64,000 nucleotides of DNA from Rhodovulum steppense. GTDB lineage: Bacteria; Pseudomonadota; Alphaproteobacteria; Rhodobacterales; Rhodobacteraceae. The stretch covers positions 20,412 through 84,411 of the forward strand of contig NZ_SLVM01000016.1 in NCBI RefSeq assembly GCF_004339675.1, in the 5' to 3' direction. The notes beneath the pieces were generated by a model. It was given only the letters and a program-made list of their open reading frames with translations. It was not told where the DNA came from and did not search any database. Made by a program: the position numbers and the translations under genes. Of this stretch, positions 46,342 through 55,701 are shown one piece after another. Position 1 is the first letter of the stretch. Each line of letters starts with the position of its first letter.

Positions 46342-47319
46342 TCAGTCCGGCGCGACGACAACGCCCCAGGGCTGCTGGCCGACCTGAACCGACTTGATCA
46401 CCTCTTCGCGCTCGACGTCGATGATCGAGACATCGTTCGAATTGCCGTTGGTGGTGATCAGGAATTTCTCGTCCGGCGTGAAGGCAAGCTGCCAGACCCG
46501 CTGGCCGACAAGCAGATACTTGATGACCTCGTCGGTTTCGCCGTCGATCACCGCGACGCGGTTCGACGGCCCCAGCGCGACGAAGACGCGGCTGCCATCG
46601 GCGGTCACCTTGACGCCCACGGGTTGCAGCCATTCGGGCTGGATGCCGGGCACCTCGAAGGTGATCTTCTTGGTGATCGGGGGGTCGTCGGCGGTCATGT
46701 CGATCACGCTGACGGTGCCGCCGATCTCGGCGCTGACATAGAGCTTGGTGCCGTCGGTGGTGAACTCGGCATAGCGGGGACGCTGGTCCACCAGCACGTT
46801 ATGGACGATCTCGTAGCTTTCGGCGTCGATGAAATGCGCCATGTTGGTGGTTTCGGAGGTGTTGATGACCGTGCGCGCATCGGGGCTGATCGCCATGCCC
46901 TCGGGTTCGATGCCGACGGGGATTTCGGCCAGCACCTGCCGGGTCTTCACATCGACCACGGTCACCATGTTGTCGTCCTCGTTGGCGATGTAGAGCGGGT
47001 TGCCCGAGGGGTGCAGGACGAACAGTTCGGGGTCGGGGCCGGAGGGCAGGGTGTGCAGTTCCTCGAAGGTGTTGGGGTCGAAGACGCGCACCAGGTCGTC
47101 ATCCGAGGCGCAGACGTAAAGTTCGCTGCCATCGGGGGCGATGGTAATGCCGCGCGGGCGGTTTCCGGCGGGAAACTCGGCGATCACCTCCCAGGTGGTG
47201 CTGTCCAGCACGGTCACGGTATTGCCGCGTTCGTTCGAGACGAAGACATTGTTGGCAAGCGCGGGCGTGGCGGCAATGGCAAGGGCGGCGGCGGTGGCCA
47301 GAAGCGTGGAGCGGATCAT
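46342..47319 (-). CDS. YVTN-type beta-propeller protein (PQQ-associated, TIGR03866-like)
   Basis: A 325-residue periplasmic protein with a clear signal peptide (ATPALA, residue 22). The mature part is a seven-bladed propeller of about 42-residue repeats: each has a GxxxxVxVxD-type strand, for example NTVTVLDSTTWEVIAEFPAG, NMVTVVDVKTRQVLAEIPVG, NRVAVIDGETDEVIKYLLVG and NDVSIIDVEREEVIKSVQVG. Proteins of this type occur beside PQQ-dependent alcohol dehydrogenases. The start at 47319 has GAGG; an ATG at 47331 overlaps the upstream stop (ATGA) but lacks a ribosome site. No dehydrogenase gene is in the window. Confidence 0.85.
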   Translation of the reverse strand: MIRSTLLATAAALAIAATPALANNVFVSNERGNTVTVLDSTTWEVIAEFPAGNRPRGITIAPDGSELYVCASDDDLVRVFDPNTFEELHTLPSGPDPELFVLHPSGNPLYIANEDDNMVTVVDVKTRQVLAEIPVGIEPEGMAISPDARTVINTSETTNMAHFIDAESYEIVHNVLVDQRPRYAEFTTDGTKLYVSAEIGGTVSVIDMTADDPPITKKITFEVPGIQPEWLQPVGVKVTADGSRVFVALGPSNRVAVIDGETDEVIKYLLVGQRVWQLAFTPDEKFLITTNGNSNDVSIIDVEREEVIKSVQVGQQPWGVVVAPD

Positions 47320-47327
47320 CGGATACC

Positions 47328-48554
47328 TCATTCGAAAGCGGTGCAGGCGGATTCGGGTTGGTCGAGCCCGAGGCTGTCGAGAAGCGTGCGCTGGTGCAGG
47401 AAGCCGTCCTGCGGCGAGACGCTGACCGTCATCCGGCCATTGGTCAGAAGGATCGGCTGGCGCATCTGGCCGTTCCATTTCCGGAAGGTCACGGGTTCTC
47501 CCTTGAAGGCGGCCAGCGTGAACTCGTCGCCCAGCGCATAGGCGCGCAACTCCGCCGGATCGGCGGAGCCGGTGCGGGTGACCGCCTCGCCGATCACGCG
47601 CAGGGCAAGCCAAGTCTGGTAATCCTCGTCGCGCATCGGCCGGTTCGCGAGCTTCTCGAACCGGGTGTTGAGCTGCGTCGCGCCCCAGGATTCATGCGTC
47701 GGCGCCCAGGTCGCGGGCACCAGCCCGGCCGAGCCCGCGACGGGCGCGGCCTCCCATGTGTTGTAGGGCAGGTATTCGGCGAAATAGTCGGTGGCGTCGG
47801 CGGCCAGCACGACATCATGGCGCGGCGTGTTCTGCATGAAGACGGGCAATTGGCGCTGGACCAGCACATGGCCCGAATCCGAGACCCGCGAACCGCCGGT
47901 ATCGGTGAATTCGCGCTCGCCGACGATCCTGGCGCCGAACTTGCTCGCCGAGGCGCGGTAGGCGTCGGCCAGCGCCACGTCTTCGGGGTTCGATCCGTGC
48001 ACGAGGAACAGGTTGGTCCATTTCTTCCAGACCAGGAATTGCGTCACGGCATCGGCGCGCATCGCGTCCGAGGGCGCGACATGCAGCAGGTTCGCGCGGC
48101 ATTCCTCGGAGCGCAGGCTGCCTGCGCCCGAGCGGGAATTGAACAGCAGCGCATCGCCGGGCGCGGCATCGGCCATCGCCAGCAATTCGGCCTCGCGCGC
48201 AAGGATCACGAACAGGCGGTAGCCTTCGGCCGCCAACCGCTCGAATTCGGCCAGGGCCTGTTCGGGGGCGGTGGCGATTGTCACGGTCTCGTAGGTCTGG
48301 CCCATGAAGCGGCCGGTGGTCGCGTTGTCCTCGGTCCCGAGCGTGGCGCCGGCAAAGGCGCGATCCTCGGTCGGCAGGTCAAGCCGCGACAGGGGAAGGA
48401 GAGAGGGGTAATCGACGCGGATGACGGCTGCCCGGACCTCTTGCGCGACGGCGGGGAGTGTCGCCAGCGAAGCAAAAGCCGCGCCTAACAGCGCGGCGCG
48501 CGCCCGCAGGCGCAATCCGGACAGGTTGGACCAGAACCTGTTTTCGGCAGCCAT
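47328..48554 (-). CDS. ABC-type substrate-binding protein (PQQ-associated, TIGR03863-like)
   Basis: A 408-residue periplasmic protein of the branched-chain amino-acid-binding fold (type I). The signal peptide is longer than usual, with cleavage near VAQE (residue 39). Blocks include FMGQTYETVTIATAP, WKKWTNLFLVHGS and YLPYNTWEAAPVAGSAGL. Relatives are found in PQQ-alcohol-dehydrogenase gene clusters together with an ABC ATPase and permease, which are absent here. GGGGAG precedes the ATG at 48554. It is divergent from the histidine kinase and heads the minus-strand periplasmic set. It may act as a ligand sensor instead of a transporter component. Confidence 0.82.
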   Translation of the reverse strand: MAAENRFWSNLSGLRLRARAALLGAAFASLATLPAVAQEVRAAVIRVDYPSLLPLSRLDLPTEDRAFAGATLGTEDNATTGRFMGQTYETVTIATAPEQALAEFERLAAEGYRLFVILAREAELLAMADAAPGDALLFNSRSGAGSLRSEECRANLLHVAPSDAMRADAVTQFLVWKKWTNLFLVHGSNPEDVALADAYRASASKFGARIVGEREFTDTGGSRVSDSGHVLVQRQLPVFMQNTPRHDVVLAADATDYFAEYLPYNTWEAAPVAGSAGLVPATWAPTHESWGATQLNTRFEKLANRPMRDEDYQTWLALRVIGEAVTRTGSADPAELRAYALGDEFTLAAFKGEPVTFRKWNGQMRQPILLTNGRMTVSVSPQDGFLHQRTLLDSLGLDQPESACTAFE

Positions 48555-48637
48555 GGCCGATCTCCCCCCTCTGCTTCTCCCGTCTTCTGGGCTAGCACGC
48601 GGGCGCGCGCCGTTCCTCCCAAATCTGCCCGGGAAAA

Positions 48638-48687
48638 GTCGGCAATCGCCTTGCCGTCCGTTCCCGGCTGCGCCGCGTCGGCAATCG
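48638..48687. repeat. Direct repeat GTCGGCAATCG in the divergent promoter region
   Basis: An 11-base sequence occurs at 48638-48648 and 48677-48687, 39 bases apart, in the 183-base gap between the binding-protein gene and the kinase gene. The first copy is preceded by CCCGGGAAAA. These are candidate sites for the neighbouring response regulator. Confidence 0.6.
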
Positions 48688-48737
48688 ACCCGGCGCGCAG
48701 GACAGGCTAGATTGGTTCCCAAAGGGAGGAAACAGCG

Positions 48738-50123
48738 ATGTTCGACCGGCTTCATCTGCGCTGGCAGGTCGTGCTGTGCGTGGCCGGGCTTCAGGCCGTG
48801 GCGCTGGGCCTTGCGGGCTGGGTGATGCTGGAGAATGCGCGCAAGGCGGTCGGGGTCGAGATGACGGCCGCCGAATCGGCGGCGCGCGCCCAAGTGATCG
48901 CGGCGGTCGGCACGGCGATGCGCGACCACCCGCCCGAGCGGGTTCTGGACGTGCTGTCCGAGCAACTGGTCGAGCCGCGCCACGTCCGGCTGGTGCTTTA
49001 CGATTCGCGCACCGGGCCGCTGCCGGTGCTGTCGGGCAGCCGCGAGGCCGAGATCACCGCCGCGCCCGGCTGGTTCGCCACGCTTGTGATGCCCCCCCGG
49101 CGCGAGACGCGGCTGTCGATCCTGCATAACGGGCGCGATTACGGCTTTGTCTCGCTGAGCTCGGCGCCGCAGGACGAGATCGCGGAGGTCTGGGAGGATG
49201 CCGCGGTGCTGTTCGGAACTCTGGGGGCGGCGCTGCTGGCGTCCGCGCTGGTGGTGGCGACGGTGATCGGGCGTGGCTTGCGGCCGCTGGACACGATCAA
49301 TCGCGGGCTGGCGGCGTTGCAGGCGGGGGATCTGTCGACGCGGATCGCGGGCGTGCGCGGAGCCGATTTCACGCCCATCGTGGGCGGGTTCAACGCGCTT
49401 TCGCAGGGGCTGGAGGCCAGCGAGGCGGCGCGCGCGGCGCTGGCGCGCAAGATCGTGGAACTGGGCGATGCGGAACGGCGCGCCATCGCGATGGAACTGC
49501 ATGACGAGTTCGGCCCCTGCCTGTTCGGGCTGAAGGTCAAGGCGGGCGCCATCGCGCGCGTGGCCGAACGGTCGGGCGATGCCACGCTGAGGCGCGATGC
49601 CGAGACGGTCGCCTCGATCGTCGATCAGATCCGGGTGGCGAATACCCGGCTTCTGACCACGCTGCGGCCCATGACCATCGGCCAGTTGCCGCTGGTCGAG
49701 GCGCTGGAGGACATGATCGCGGGCTTTCGCAGCACCCATACGGGCATCGACTGGGAGGTGAGCCTGCCCCGGTCGGTGCCCGGCACCGAGGAAATCGTGG
49801 ATCTGACCGTCTATCGGATCGTGCAGGAGGGCGTTACCAACGCGCTGCGTCATGGACGCCCCGGCCGGGTGCGGATCGCGATGGCGGTGCTGCCCGACGG
49901 GCAGGGGCCGGGCGAGATCGCGCTGGGGATCGAGGACAATGGCGCGGGGCTGGGGGCCGGGCTGGTCGAGGGGCGCGGGCTGACCGCGATGCGCGACCGG
50001 GTCTATGCGCTGGGCGGCAGGCTGGCGCTGGGCCCGCGCCCGGGCGGCGGCACGCGGCTGACCGTGCGCCTGCCGCTGGCCGGTGCCCGGGCCGGGCGCC
50101 CCGCGATGGAGACCCTGGCATGA
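48738..50123 (+). CDS. NarX/DegS-type sensor histidine kinase
   Basis: A 461-residue membrane sensor. Helices at about 10-31 and 154-178 bracket a periplasmic domain of about 120 residues; a HAMP domain follows (179-232). The HisKA_3 box ERRAIAMELHDEFGPCL contains the phospho-acceptor H255, and the HATPase domain has NALRHG and EDNGAGL. Rhodobacter sphaeroides RfdS/AfdS and Paracoccus FlhS, which control formaldehyde and methanol genes, are of this type and are the nearest functional guess. GGGAGG precedes the ATG. It overlaps the response regulator by four bases. Confidence 0.9.
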   Translation: MFDRLHLRWQVVLCVAGLQAVALGLAGWVMLENARKAVGVEMTAAESAARAQVIAAVGTAMRDHPPERVLDVLSEQLVEPRHVRLVLYDSRTGPLPVLSGSREAEITAAPGWFATLVMPPRRETRLSILHNGRDYGFVSLSSAPQDEIAEVWEDAAVLFGTLGAALLASALVVATVIGRGLRPLDTINRGLAALQAGDLSTRIAGVRGADFTPIVGGFNALSQGLEASEAARAALARKIVELGDAERRAIAMELHDEFGPCLFGLKVKAGAIARVAERSGDATLRRDAETVASIVDQIRVANTRLLTTLRPMTIGQLPLVEALEDMIAGFRSTHTGIDWEVSLPRSVPGTEEIVDLTVYRIVQEGVTNALRHGRPGRVRIAMAVLPDGQGPGEIALGIEDNGAGLGAGLVEGRGLTAMRDRVYALGGRLALGPRPGGGTRLTVRLPLAGARAGRPAMETLA

Positions 50124-50743
50124 AGACCGCGCTGATCGTCGACGACCATCCGGTGACCCATATCGGCTGTGGCCAGCTTCTGCGCGATCTGGGCTATGAC
50201 GAGGTGTTCGAGGCGCTGACCGATCGCGAGGCCTATCGCCTGGCCGAGGCGCATCGCCCCGACCTGATCGTGCTGGACCTGGGCATGCCCGGCGTGGGCG
50301 GGCTGAACATGATCGGCCCGCTGGCCGCCCGGGCGCCCGATGCGCGGATCCTGGTCTTCACGATGAACGAGCAGACCGTCTTTGCGGTCAAGGCGCTGGA
50401 GGGGGGCGCTGGCGGCTATCTGTCCAAGAACTCGGCGCCCGAGGATTTCCTTGAGGCCGTGCGCACGCTGGAGCGGGGCGAGATGTATCTCAGCCACAAG
50501 GTCGCGGTTTCCATCGCCTCGATGAAGATCGGCGGCAAGGCGGATCCGATCTCGGCGCTGAGCGAGCGCGAGCATCAGGTGCTGCGGCTGATCGGGCGGG
50601 GCGAGGATTTGCAGTCGATCGCGGATGCGCTGTGCATCAGCTACAAGACCGCGGCGAACACCAGTTCCACGCTGAAACGCAAGCTGGGCGCGCGCAACAC
50701 CACGGAACTGGTGCGGCTGGCCATCGAGACCGGGCTGTCCTGA
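50120..50743 (+). CDS. NarL/FixJ-type response regulator
   Basis: A 207-residue regulator: receiver domain with D8/D9 and phospho-acceptor D53 (LIVLDLGMPG), switch region and K in GGYLSKNSAPED, then a LuxR-type helix-turn-helix (about 143-205; LSEREHQVLRLIGRG, SYKTAANTSSTLKRKLGARN as two parts of it). It is the partner of the preceding kinase. Likely targets are the divergent periplasmic genes, given the direct repeats at 48638 and 48677, and possibly formaldehyde or alcohol metabolism genes elsewhere. Confidence 0.92.
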   Translation: MKTALIVDDHPVTHIGCGQLLRDLGYDEVFEALTDREAYRLAEAHRPDLIVLDLGMPGVGGLNMIGPLAARAPDARILVFTMNEQTVFAVKALEGGAGGYLSKNSAPEDFLEAVRTLERGEMYLSHKVAVSIASMKIGGKADPISALSEREHQVLRLIGRGEDLQSIADALCISYKTAANTSSTLKRKLGARNTTELVRLAIETGLS

Positions 50744-50862
50744 TGCGTTTCTGGGCAATTCGTGGCAGTCTTCCCACCGAGTGATAACGTTTTTTCCATC
50801 TGCATTTCCCATCCGGCGGAAAGCGGTTAAGTCTGTGGCCGAACTAGCGAGTGGTGCACCGG

Positions 50863-53733
50863 ATGAGCAGCGGCAGCAGCCTGTTACCCATCATTGCGAT
50901 CCTTCCCTTCCTGGGGGCGTTGATCCCCGGAATCATGATCCGCGCAGGCCGGACGGCCTGCGCCAGTTTCACGGCGATCCCGACGCTTCTGGCGCTGGTG
51001 ATGCTGGGGGTGCTGGCGCCCGCGGTGATGCGGGGCGAGGTGATCCAGGCGGAAATCGAATGGCTGCCGCAACTGGGGCTGTCGGCCAGTTTCTTCCTCG
51101 ACGGGCTGGGGCTGCTGTTCGCGGGGATGATCCTGGGGATGGGGTTGCTGATCACGCTTTACGCGCGGTTCTACCTGTCGGGCGAGGATCCGATGGGGCA
51201 GTTCTATACCTATCTGCTGCTGTTCCAGGGCGCGATGCTGGGCATCGTGATTTCGGACAACATCCTGCTTCTGCTGATCTTCTGGGAACTGACCAGCCTG
51301 ACCTCGTTCCTGCTGATCGGCTATTGGAAGCACCTGCCGGAGGGCCGGCAGGGCGCGCGGATGGCGCTGGCGGTGACCGGGGCGGGCGGGCTGGCGATGA
51401 TCGGGGGGATGCTGATCCTCGGCAATATCGCGGGCAGCTACAACCTGACCGACATCCTGCAACAGGGTGACGCGATCCGGGCGTCGGACTGGTATCTGCC
51501 CGCGCTGATCCTGATCCTGATCGGGGCCTTCACCAAATCGGCGCAGTTCCCGTTCCATTTCTGGCTGCCGCATGCGATGGCGGCGCCGACGCCCGTCTCG
51601 GCCTATCTGCATTCGGCGACCATGGTGAAGGCGGGGGTCTTCCTGCTGGCGCGGATGTGGCCGGTGCTGTCGGGGACGGATGCCTGGTTCTACATCGTGG
51701 CGACCACCGGGCTGGTGACCATGGTGCTGGGTGCGCTGATCGCGCTGTTCAAGGACGATCTGAAGGCGCTGCTGGCCTTTTCCACGGTCAGCCATCTGGG
51801 CCTGCTGACCATGCTGCTGGGGCTGGGCACCAAGTTCGCGGCGGTGGTCGCGGTCTTTCACATCATCAACCACCTGACCTTCAAGGCCGCGCTGTTCATG
51901 TCGGCGGGCATCGTCGATCACGAGACCCATACCCGCGACATCAAGCGGCTGGGGGGACTTGCGCGGCTGATGCCGATCACGGCGGCGATTGCGATGGCCG
52001 CGGCGCTGTCGATGGCGGGCATACCGCTGTTCAACGGCTTCCTGTCGAAGGAGATGATGCTGGACGCCGCATCCGAAACGGTCTGGGCGGGCAGCCATCT
52101 GGCGGTGCCGGTGCTGGCGACGCTTGGGGCGCTGTTGTCGGTGGCCTATTCCTTCCGCTTCATTTCGCATGTCTTCCTCGGCCCGGTGCGCGACGATTAT
52201 CCGGCGAAACCGCATGATCCGCCCTTCGGCATGTGGGCCGCACCCGCGTTTCTGGTGCTGTTCGTGGTGCTGATCGGCATCCTGCCCGCAACCTTCGTCG
52301 GGCCGCTGGTGGCCGTGGCGGGGGGCGCGGTGATCGGGGGCGAACTGCCCTATTACTCGCTGAAGATCTGGCACGGGGTGAATGCGGCGCTGATCATGTC
52401 GGTGATCGCGGTCGCGGGCGGCCTGGTGCTGCTGGCGCTGCATCGGCCGCTGGACCGGCTGTGGCAGGTTGCGCCGCGGCCCGAGGCCAAGGTCATCTTC
52501 GACGGGCTGATCGAGGCCGCGGCGGGGCTGTCGCGCCGGTTCACCGAGGGGCTGCATAACGGCGCGATCAGCCGCTATCTTGCGATCTTCGTCGCCGCCT
52601 CGGTGGCGTTGGGCTATGTCGCCTGGACCGGGGGCGGGCTGGCGCCGGCCGACCGGGCGATGCTGCCGATCCCGCCGGTTGTGGCAATCGGCTGGGTCCT
52701 GCTGGCGGTGGCGACGGCGCTGGTGGTGACGATGCACCGCCAGCGGTTCCAGGCGCTGGTGCTGATCGGGGTGATCGGGCTGATGATCTCGGTCGGGTTC
52801 GTCTATCTTTCCGCGCCCGACCTGGCGCTGACGCAGATCTCGGTCGAGACGGTCACGATCATGCTGTTGCTGCTGGCGCTGCATTTCCTGCCCAAGGACA
52901 CGCCGCGCGAAAGCCCGCTGGCGCTGCGGGCGCGCGACGGGGTGCTTGCGGTTGCCGCGGGGGGTGCGGTGGGGGCGCTGGCCTTTGCCTTCCTGCTGCG
53001 GGATTTCTCGCCGATCTCGGACTATCACCTGGCCAATTCCTACGAGGGCGGCGGCGGCACCAATGTCGTCAACGTGATCCTTGTCGATTTCCGCGGCTTC
53101 GACACCTATGGCGAGATCATCGTTCTGGGCATTGCGGGGCTGGCGATCTTTGCGCTGATGGAGACGCTGTTGCGCGGTCAGGCCGCACGGCGGCTGAGAA
53201 ACTCCGACTATTCGCAGGACCGCTCGCGCGACCGGCATCCGCTGATGATGGTGGTGGCCACCCGCGCGATGCTGCCGATCGCGCTGATGGTGGGGGTCTA
53301 TATCTTCCTGCGCGGGCATAACCAGCCGGGCGGCGGGTTCATCGCGGGGCTGGTGGTCTCGATCGCCTTCCTGATGCAATACATGGCCTCGGGCTTTGCC
53401 TGGGCGCAGGCGCGCCAGCGCGTCGGCTATCACGACATGATCGGCTGGGGCGTGGTGATCGCGGGGCTGACCGGCGCGGGGGCGTGGCTGGCGGGCAAGC
53501 CGTTCCTGACCAGCGCCTATGGCTACATCAAGCTGCCTCTGATCGAGGAGTTCGGGCTTGGCTCGGCCTTCCTGTTCGACCTGGGCGTGTTCCTGACGGT
53601 TCTGGGTGCGGTCATGCTGACGCTTTACAGCCTGTCGCGGATCGCGCGCTATGCCGGCGAGACGGTGAATGTCGAGCCGATGGATTACGATCCCTCGCAG
53701 CGCGCCGGGGCGGTCGGCAAGGGAGGCGAGTGA
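50863..53733 (+). CDS. mnhA: Mrp Na+/H+ antiporter subunit A fused to subunit B
   Basis: A 956-residue membrane protein. Residues 1 to about 770 are MrpA: the NuoL-like proton-antiporter core contains FWELTSLTSFLLIGYW, FPFHFWLPHAMAAPTPVSAYLHSATMVKAG (read as two conserved helices) and LLAFSTVSHLG. From about 790 on it is MrpB-like (GHNQPGGGFIAGLV), so no separate mnhB exists. About 20 or more helices are expected. The ATG at 50863 has no strong ribosome site; GTG codons at 50851 and 50854 are alternatives. First of six genes exporting Na+ in exchange for H+. Confidence 0.95.
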   Translation: MSSGSSLLPIIAILPFLGALIPGIMIRAGRTACASFTAIPTLLALVMLGVLAPAVMRGEVIQAEIEWLPQLGLSASFFLDGLGLLFAGMILGMGLLITLYARFYLSGEDPMGQFYTYLLLFQGAMLGIVISDNILLLLIFWELTSLTSFLLIGYWKHLPEGRQGARMALAVTGAGGLAMIGGMLILGNIAGSYNLTDILQQGDAIRASDWYLPALILILIGAFTKSAQFPFHFWLPHAMAAPTPVSAYLHSATMVKAGVFLLARMWPVLSGTDAWFYIVATTGLVTMVLGALIALFKDDLKALLAFSTVSHLGLLTMLLGLGTKFAAVVAVFHIINHLTFKAALFMSAGIVDHETHTRDIKRLGGLARLMPITAAIAMAAALSMAGIPLFNGFLSKEMMLDAASETVWAGSHLAVPVLATLGALLSVAYSFRFISHVFLGPVRDDYPAKPHDPPFGMWAAPAFLVLFVVLIGILPATFVGPLVAVAGGAVIGGELPYYSLKIWHGVNAALIMSVIAVAGGLVLLALHRPLDRLWQVAPRPEAKVIFDGLIEAAAGLSRRFTEGLHNGAISRYLAIFVAASVALGYVAWTGGGLAPADRAMLPIPPVVAIGWVLLAVATALVVTMHRQRFQALVLIGVIGLMISVGFVYLSAPDLALTQISVETVTIMLLLLALHFLPKDTPRESPLALRARDGVLAVAAGGAVGALAFAFLLRDFSPISDYHLANSYEGGGGTNVVNVILVDFRGFDTYGEIIVLGIAGLAIFALMETLLRGQAARRLRNSDYSQDRSRDRHPLMMVVATRAMLPIALMVGVYIFLRGHNQPGGGFIAGLVVSIAFLMQYMASGFAWAQARQRVGYHDMIGWGVVIAGLTGAGAWLAGKPFLTSAYGYIKLPLIEEFGLGSAFLFDLGVFLTVLGAVMLTLYSLSRIARYAGETVNVEPMDYDPSQRAGAVGKGGE

Positions 53734-53734
53734 G

Positions 53735-54103
53735 ATGGAGTTGATCGTTGCGAGTTCGGTCGGCGTGCTGACCGCGGGGGGGGTCTATCTGGTGCTGCGG
53801 CTGCGCGCCTTTCCGGTGATCCTGGGGCTGGCGCTTCTGTCCTATGCGGCCAACATCTTCCTGTTCGCCTCGGGGCGGCTTAGGATCAACGCGCCGCCGG
53901 TGCTTCAGAAATACGGCGAGGCGGTCTATACCGACCCGCTGCCGCAGGCGCTGACGCTGACGGCCATCGTGATCGCCTTCGGGATGACCGCGCTGCTGGT
54001 GATGGTGGCGCTGGGCGCCTTCATCGAGGCGGGCGACGACCGGATCGACATGACCGAGGCGGATGACGCGGGCAAGGCCGTGCGCAAGGACGGCGCGGCA
54101 TGA
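53735..54103 (+). CDS. mnhC: Mrp antiporter subunit C
   Basis: A 122-residue NuoK-like subunit with three helices. The signature region is VILGLALLSYAANIFLFASG, then DPLPQALTLTAIVIAFGMTA. A charged tail (ADDAGKAVRKDGAA) extends slightly past the usual end. It starts one base after the mnhA stop. Confidence 0.95.
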   Translation: MELIVASSVGVLTAGGVYLVLRLRAFPVILGLALLSYAANIFLFASGRLRINAPPVLQKYGEAVYTDPLPQALTLTAIVIAFGMTALLVMVALGAFIEAGDDRIDMTEADDAGKAVRKDGAA

Positions 54104-55698
54104 GCCACTGGATCATCGCCCCGATCATCCTGCCCGCGCTGCTGGCACCGCTGATCGCCTATGTCATGCGCTACGATATCGTTCTGGCGCGCGCGGCGTC
54201 CTTTGCGGGTGCGCTCGCGCTGGTCGCGATCGCGGTCGGGCTGGCCGTGCTGTCGGCGGATGGCGCGGTTCATGTCTACGATCTGGGCAACTGGCCCGCG
54301 CCTTTCGGCATCGTCCTGGTGCTGGACCGGCTGTCGGCGGTTCTGGTGCTGCTGACGGCGGTGCTGGCGCTGATCGTGCTGACCCATGCGGCGGCGACGG
54401 GCTGGGACACAAGGGGGCGGCATTTCCATGCGCTGTTCCAGTTCCAGATCATGGGGATCTGCGGCGCCTTCCTGACCGGCGACGCGTTCAACCTGTTCGT
54501 GTTCTTCGAGATCCTGCTGATCGCGTCCTACGGGTTGATGATCCATGGCGGCGGCAAGGTGCGGTTGCAGGCGGGTCTGCAATATGTCGTGATGAACCTT
54601 GCGGGTTCGACCCTGTTCCTGATCGCGCTGGGCACGCTTTATGCCGCGACGGGCACGCTGAACCTGGCCGATCTGGCGGTGAAGGTGCGCGAGATACCCA
54701 TCGAGGAGGCGGCGCTGATCCGGGTGGCGGCGATGCTGCTGATGGTGGTCTTCGCGATCAAGGCCGCGCTGTTCCCGATCCAGTTCTGGCTGCCCGCGAC
54801 CTATGCCAATGCGCCTGCGCCCGTGGCCGCGCTGTTCGCGATCATGACCAAGGTGGGCGCCTATGCGATCATCCGGATCCATTCGATGATCTTCGGCCCC
54901 GAGATCGCGGCCACGGACGGGCTGACCGGCACCTGGCTGTTCCCGGCCGCGGCGGTGACGCTGGCCATCGGTGCCTTCGGCGTGCTGGGCGCGCGGCGGC
55001 TGATGCCGTTGCTGGCGTTCTCGGTGGTGGCCTCGATGGGGACGATGATGCTTGCGGTGGCGGCCTTCACGCCCTGGGCGACGACGGCGGCGCTGTATTA
55101 CCTGATCCATTCGACCTTTGCGGCGGCGGCCCTGTTCCTGCTGGCCGATCTGGTTGTGTCGCGACGGCCCGAGGGCGACCGGCTGGATCCGGCGCCCGCG
55201 ACGGTGCAGAACGGGTTGTTCGCGGCGCTGTTCTTTGCGGGGGCGGTGGCGATGGCGGGCATGCCGCCGCTGAGCGGGTTCCTGGGCAAGCTGATGATCC
55301 TGGATGCGCTGCGCGATCCGCAGTTCATGGCGCTGGGCTGGACGGCGGTTCTGGCCGGATCGCTGCTGGTGATCGTCGGTCTGGCGCGGGCGGGCAGCGT
55401 GCTGTTCTGGCGCTCGACCGCCGTGGCGGCGCATGTGCCGGCCGCGGATGACGCGGAACCGCGCCCGGAGGCGCGCCCGGCCAGCCCGCTGGAGGTTGCG
55501 CCGACGGTGGCGGCGATCGGCATGACGGCGCTGCTGGCGGCCTTTGCCGGGCCGCTGACGGATTTCCTGGATGCCGGATCGCGCCAGGTCTTCCACGCGG
55601 AAGACTACATCGCGGCGGTGCTGGGTCCGCAGGAGGTGCCGGAGGTGCCGCAACCCGAACCGGACGCCGCCGAAGACCCGGTGCAGGAGGAGGGCTAG
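54100..55698 (+). CDS. mnhD: Mrp antiporter subunit D
   Basis: A 532-residue NuoM/N-like subunit with about 14 helices. FFEILLIASYGLMIHGGGK (near 143-161) holds the conserved Glu, and AALFPIQFWLPATYANAPAPVAALFA holds the second charged helix, read as two segments. The ATG overlaps the mnhC stop. The C-terminal 35 residues are Pro/Glu-rich and acidic, beyond the usual end of the family, and may be cytoplasmic or periplasmic. Confidence 0.95.
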   Translation: MSHWIIAPIILPALLAPLIAYVMRYDIVLARAASFAGALALVAIAVGLAVLSADGAVHVYDLGNWPAPFGIVLVLDRLSAVLVLLTAVLALIVLTHAAATGWDTRGRHFHALFQFQIMGICGAFLTGDAFNLFVFFEILLIASYGLMIHGGGKVRLQAGLQYVVMNLAGSTLFLIALGTLYAATGTLNLADLAVKVREIPIEEAALIRVAAMLLMVVFAIKAALFPIQFWLPATYANAPAPVAALFAIMTKVGAYAIIRIHSMIFGPEIAATDGLTGTWLFPAAAVTLAIGAFGVLGARRLMPLLAFSVVASMGTMMLAVAAFTPWATTAALYYLIHSTFAAAALFLLADLVVSRRPEGDRLDPAPATVQNGLFAALFFAGAVAMAGMPPLSGFLGKLMILDALRDPQFMALGWTAVLAGSLLVIVGLARAGSVLFWRSTAVAAHVPAADDAEPRPEARPASPLEVAPTVAAIGMTALLAAFAGPLTDFLDAGSRQVFHAEDYIAAVLGPQEVPEVPQPEPDAAEDPVQEEG

Positions 55699-55701
55699 GC
55701 C

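Noticed and set aside
50744..50862. A clear promoter for the mnh operon
   Set aside because: There is GATAAC and a T6 run but no convincing -35/-10 pair at normal spacing.
53230..53733. Missing mnhB or a frameshift in mnhA
   Set aside because: The MnhB domain is present in frame at the C-terminus of the mnhA product; this is the known fused form.
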